Shown here piece by piece: positions 61,444 to 64,000 of a DNA stretch of 64,000 nucleotides; positions within the stretch are counted from its first letter, which is position 1; every line of letters begins with the position of its first letter. This DNA is from Demequina sediminicola. GTDB lineage: Bacteria; Actinomycetota; Actinomycetes; Actinomycetales; Demequinaceae. The translations under genes were made by a program, and so were the position numbers. The stretch spans positions 689,751 through 753,750 of the forward strand of contig NZ_BBRB01000001.1 in the NCBI RefSeq assembly GCF_000975055.1, given 5' to 3'. Under the pieces are notes generated by a model. The model saw nothing but the letters and a program-made list of their open reading frames with translations. It did not search any database and had not been told where the DNA came from.

Positions 61444-62535
61444 ATGGCTTCACTTCGCGTTGCCATTGTGGGCGTAGGAAACTGCGCCACGTCGCTCATT
61501 CAGGGCGTCGAGTTCTACAAGAACACGCCGGCCGACGAGTCGGTTCCGGGCCTCATGCACGTCCAGTTCGGTGACTATCACATCTCCGACATCGAGTTTG
61601 TGGCCGCGTTCGATGTGGACTCCCTCAAGGTTGGCAAGGAGCTCGTCGAGGCTACCGAGTCCTCCGAGAACAACACCATCAAGATCTGCGATGTCCCCAA
61701 GACTGACATCCAGGTTCAGCGCGGTGTCACCCTCGACGGTCTGGGCAAGTACTACAGGGAGACCGTCGTCGAATCCGACGAGACTCCCGTGGACATCGTT
61801 CAGGCCCTGAAGGACGCCGAAGCCGACGTTCTGGTGTGCTACCTCCCCGTTGGCTCGGAAGAAGCTGCCAAGCACTACGCACAGTGCGCCATCGACGCCG
61901 GCGTGGCGTTCGTCAACGCGCTGCCTGTGTTCATCGCCTCGGACCCCGTGTGGGCAAAGAAGTTTGAGGACGCTGGCCTTCCCATCGTCGGCGACGACAT
62001 CAAGTCGCAGGTGGGCGCCACCATCACGCACCGTGTGATGGCCAAGCTCTTCGAACAGCGCGGCGTGGTCCTCGACCGCACTTACCAGCTGAACGTCGGC
62101 GGCAACATGGACTTCAAGAACATGCTCGAGCGCGAGCGCCTGGAGTCCAAGAAGATCTCGAAGACGCAGGCCGTCACGTCGAACCTGACTGGCCCCCTGG
62201 CTGGCATCAAGGACGGCCGCGACGTGCACATCGGCCCTTCGGACTACGTTGCGTGGCTCGATGACCGCAAGTGGGCTTACGTCCGCCTCGAAGGCCGCGC
62301 CTTTGGTGAGGTGCCCTTGAACCTTGAGTACAAGCTCGAGGTCTGGGACTCCCCCAACTCGGCGGGAATCATCATTGACGCGATCCGCGCAGCCAAGATC
62401 GCTAAGGACCGTGGCGTGGGTGGCCCGATCCTCTCCGCATCGACGTACTTCATGAAGTCGCCTCCGGTGCAGATGGAAGACACCCAGGGTCGCGCACAGC
62501 TCGAGGCGTTCATCGCCGGCGACCTGGAGCGCTAA
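61444..62535 (+). CDS. ino1: Myo-inositol-1-phosphate synthase
   Basis: 363 residues. Rossmann start [22 protein letters not shown]; then [48 protein letters not shown] and [13 protein letters not shown], the family core with the catalytic Lys of GDDIKSQVG. It converts glucose 6-phosphate to 1L-myo-inositol 1-phosphate with NAD, feeding phosphatidylinositol and mycothiol. AAAGGAG is 4 bp before the ATG. The plus strand carries padR just upstream. Confidence 0.96.
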   Translation: MASLRVAIVGVGNCATSLIQGVEFYKNTPADESVPGLMHVQFGDYHISDIEFVAAFDVDSLKVGKELVEATESSENNTIKICDVPKTDIQVQRGVTLDGLGKYYRETVVESDETPVDIVQALKDAEADVLVCYLPVGSEEAAKHYAQCAIDAGVAFVNALPVFIASDPVWAKKFEDAGLPIVGDDIKSQVGATITHRVMAKLFEQRGVVLDRTYQLNVGGNMDFKNMLERERLESKKISKTQAVTSNLTGPLAGIKDGRDVHIGPSDYVAWLDDRKWAYVRLEGRAFGEVPLNLEYKLEVWDSPNSAGIIIDAIRAAKIAKDRGVGGPILSASTYFMKSPPVQMEDTQGRAQLEAFIAGDLER

Positions 62536-62558
62536 GCCCACAGCTCTGACGCACAGTT

Positions 62559-62594
62559 AAGCCCGGGTCACTCGTGTGGTGGTGACCCGGGCTT
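62559..62594 (+). terminator. Rho-independent-type terminator after ino1
   Basis: AAGCCCGGGTCAC (62559-62571) and GTGACCCGGGCTT (62582-62594) make a 13-bp perfect stem with a 10-nt loop, 24 bp past the stop; CTGTCTCTC follows as a weak T-rich run. Confidence 0.85.
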
Positions 62595-62664
62595 CGCTGT
62601 CTCTCAGCACTCAGCACCCTCACCGCCTTCTGCGCTCCCACCTTGTGCGCTCCCGCCCTGTGCG

Positions 62665-62718
62665 AAATGGCTCCATTTCGCTGTCTTGGTGCCCCATAAC
62701 AGCGAAATGGAGCCATTT
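62665..62718. repeat. 54-bp inverted-repeat element, copy 2
   Basis: AAATGGCTCCATTTCGCTG (62665-62683) and CAGCGAAATGGAGCCATTT (62700-62718) are exact inverses. The left arm itself lies in a near-perfect palindrome, GCGAAATGG-CT-CCATTTCGC. Same element as at 46590. It lies between the convergent ino1 and SDR-like genes, after the ino1 terminator; G-rich repeats of GGGGTTAGTT follow. Confidence 0.8.
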
Positions 62719-62749
62719 GGCGGGGGGGGTTAGTTGGCGGGGGTTGGGG

Positions 62750-63421
62750 TTAGTTGTCGGTGGCGGCCTGAAGCGCTCGCAGGACCGGCGTATCGCCGGC
62801 AACAAGTTCCCACTGACGGCCGATGGTGGAGTCCTGATCGAGGCAATCCGCCACCGCGTGCGCCACATCGGCACGCGGAATGGTGCTGCGTTCAACGGTC
62901 TCGGCGACCTGGATCAATCCCGTGGGGACATCGTCGGTCAGCCCGCCTGGGCGAATGATCGTCCAATCCAGGTCCGAATCGCGCAGCGCGGCATCAGCAT
63001 CCCGCTTCGCTTCGACATACGCCTTCCACACGGGCTCAACATCATCGGGCAATGGGTTGTCAACGCCAATCGCGGAGATCTGCACTAGACGCTGAGCACC
63101 CGCCTGCTGGGCCCCTGCAATGGACTTCAGCGAACCCTCGAGGTCAACGGTGCGCTTACGTTCGATGTTGCCGTCAGCGCCACCGCCCGCCGCAAACACC
63201 ACGGCGTCACAGTCCTTGAAGACGTCGGCAAAGTCACCGTTCGTAGAGTCCTCGATGTCCAGCCGGACCGGCGTCGCTCCCAATGAGGCGAGGGCGATCA
63301 AGTGCTCTTCCTTACGAGCCGTTGCGACGACCGTGTGCCCGCGGGAGTTAAGGATCGGGATGAGGCGGCGGGCGATCTTGCCGTGGCCGCCCACAATGGC
63401 AATGCGTTGTGGAGTAGTCAT
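62750..63421 (-). CDS. NAD(P)-binding SDR-like protein (YhfK/NmrA type)
   Basis: 223 residues. RIAIVGGHGKIARRLIPILNSRGHTVVATAR is the glycine-rich NAD(P)-binding start; DCDAVVFAAGGGADGN and LDWTIIRPGGLTDD are typical of atypical SDRs (NmrA/HSCARG, YhfK). The catalytic YxxxK of classical SDRs is absent, as usual in this group. It may sense redox or act as a reductase; substrate unknown. Confidence 0.86.
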   Translation of the reverse strand: MTTPQRIAIVGGHGKIARRLIPILNSRGHTVVATARKEEHLIALASLGATPVRLDIEDSTNGDFADVFKDCDAVVFAAGGGADGNIERKRTVDLEGSLKSIAGAQQAGAQRLVQISAIGVDNPLPDDVEPVWKAYVEAKRDADAALRDSDLDWTIIRPGGLTDDVPTGLIQVAETVERSTIPRADVAHAVADCLDQDSTIGRQWELVAGDTPVLRALQAATDN

Positions 63422-63551
63422 CCCTCCACTGTGTCATCTACGCCAGCACCCCGCACTGGTCTTGGCAAGACTGACGTTCGCGCGGCGTGAACACGCCACT
63501 GGCATCGGGTCACACCACGCCGGATCACCCGGCGCCGCACAGTCGGTCGAG

Positions 63552-63962
63552 TTAGGCGGCTAGGCGCGGATCCTCGCCGTACCGGTTCTCCCCGGTGGTG
63601 CCGGGAAGCGCGCACAACACGAGGGGCACGATGCCTAGGCCGATGAACACCAGCCATGTGAAGTGCCCACTCAGCCCTCTGTCATGCAGACGGCGCACCA
63701 TTGCGGTGAGGAGGGGGACGGCGAGCGCCATCGTCACGATCACGAGGAGCCCAAAGCCCACGTAGAACAGAATCCAGTTCATCTCGTCAGAAGAATCCAC
63801 GGCGGGGAACGCAGCGTTCATCAGGATCACACTCGTGAGGTGCAGTGGAATCACCACCAACTGCACGAGAAGGAAGAACCACCAAAATTCTGCACGACGA
63901 GCACGCCCCAGTGGTGTGGCGTACTTCTCCATGCAAGCAACGGCAGCCTCAGCAAAACTCAT
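63552..63962 (-). CDS. DUF805 membrane protein
   Basis: 136 residues from the ATG at 63962. ACMEKYATPLGRARRAEFWWFFLLVQLVVIPLHL contains the conserved GRARRxEFW entry of DUF805; VPLLTAMVRRLHDRGLSGHFTWLVFIGLG carries the RRLHDxG motif; the C-terminus GENRYGEDP is also typical. Four helices. Function unknown. Confidence 0.92.
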   Translation of the reverse strand: MSFAEAAVACMEKYATPLGRARRAEFWWFFLLVQLVVIPLHLTSVILMNAAFPAVDSSDEMNWILFYVGFGLLVIVTMALAVPLLTAMVRRLHDRGLSGHFTWLVFIGLGIVPLVLCALPGTTGENRYGEDPRLAA

Positions 63963-64000
63963 AAGGCCCCTATTGTCTCGCACCGCAACACCTCCCCAGC

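Noticed and set aside
61450..62541. 363-codon minus-strand frame opposite ino1
   Set aside because: Exact antisense shadow of a highly conserved gene; its Val/Leu/Gly-rich composition follows from ino1 codon usage.

Overview
The window is high-GC DNA from an actinobacterium, most likely a Micrococcales member. Four things point there. The block ino1-padR-ponA...rpsF-ssb-rpsR-rplI-dnaB has the same order as the oriC-proximal region of Mycobacterium tuberculosis. Many genes look leaderless, with a TANNNT-like box 6-7 bp before ATG or GTG. Small actinobacterial families are common (DUF6458-, DUF4333- and LURP-one-like proteins). The cell-wall genes suit an organism with an interpeptide bridge. 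The genus cannot be fixed from the sequence alone.

Layout. 1-15.8 kb: housekeeping and transport genes, namely the end of a GH20 hexosaminidase, a Na+/H+ antiporter, two MFS exporters, a FrnE-type DsbA, a GMC oxidoreductase, an operator-controlled operon (two paralogous membrane proteins plus an XRE repressor), a DUF4386 protein with a quinone reductase, and an aldose-1-epimerase-like protein. 15.9-23.6 kb: tRNA-Gly(CCC) followed by a wreck of an integrative element. It holds the tail of a tyrosine integrase beside the tRNA, a frameshifted FtsK/TraB-type transfer ATPase, broken regulatory-type genes and an SMR transporter relic. One large gene in it is intact: a membrane-anchored YobI/KAP-type P-loop NTPase of about 1275 residues, the best candidate here for an undescribed conflict or defence function. 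23.6-37.8 kb: UDP-glucose pyrophosphorylase, a DUF4190-like protein, a 0.7 kb gene-free stretch with strong RNA structure and DnaA boxes, a CopD-CtaG fusion, a complete E1alpha-E1beta-E2 2-oxoacid dehydrogenase operon behind stacked palindromes, a polysaccharide ABC exporter and a HisC-like aminotransferase.

37.8-50.3 kb: a WXG-like protein with an alpha/beta hydrolase, purB, a MOSC protein, an ECF sigma factor with a probable anti-sigma factor, a CPBP protein, a pseudokinase-flippase fusion, an AztD-like zinc chaperone behind a Zur-type palindrome, and a CcdA/thioredoxin pair. 50.4-64 kb: the conserved dnaB-rplI-rpsR-ssb-rpsF block, an ATP-grasp/PLP-transferase/FemAB group that probably builds the peptidoglycan cross-bridge, a class A penicillin-binding protein, padR and ino1, and two small genes.

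Functional themes are envelope construction (PBP, FemAB, ATP-grasp ligase, UDP-glucose, polysaccharide export, inositol phosphate), extracytoplasmic redox and metal handling (AztD, CcdA, thioredoxin lipoprotein, CtaG/CopD) and transport. A 54-bp inverted-repeat element occurs twice, each time between convergent genes.
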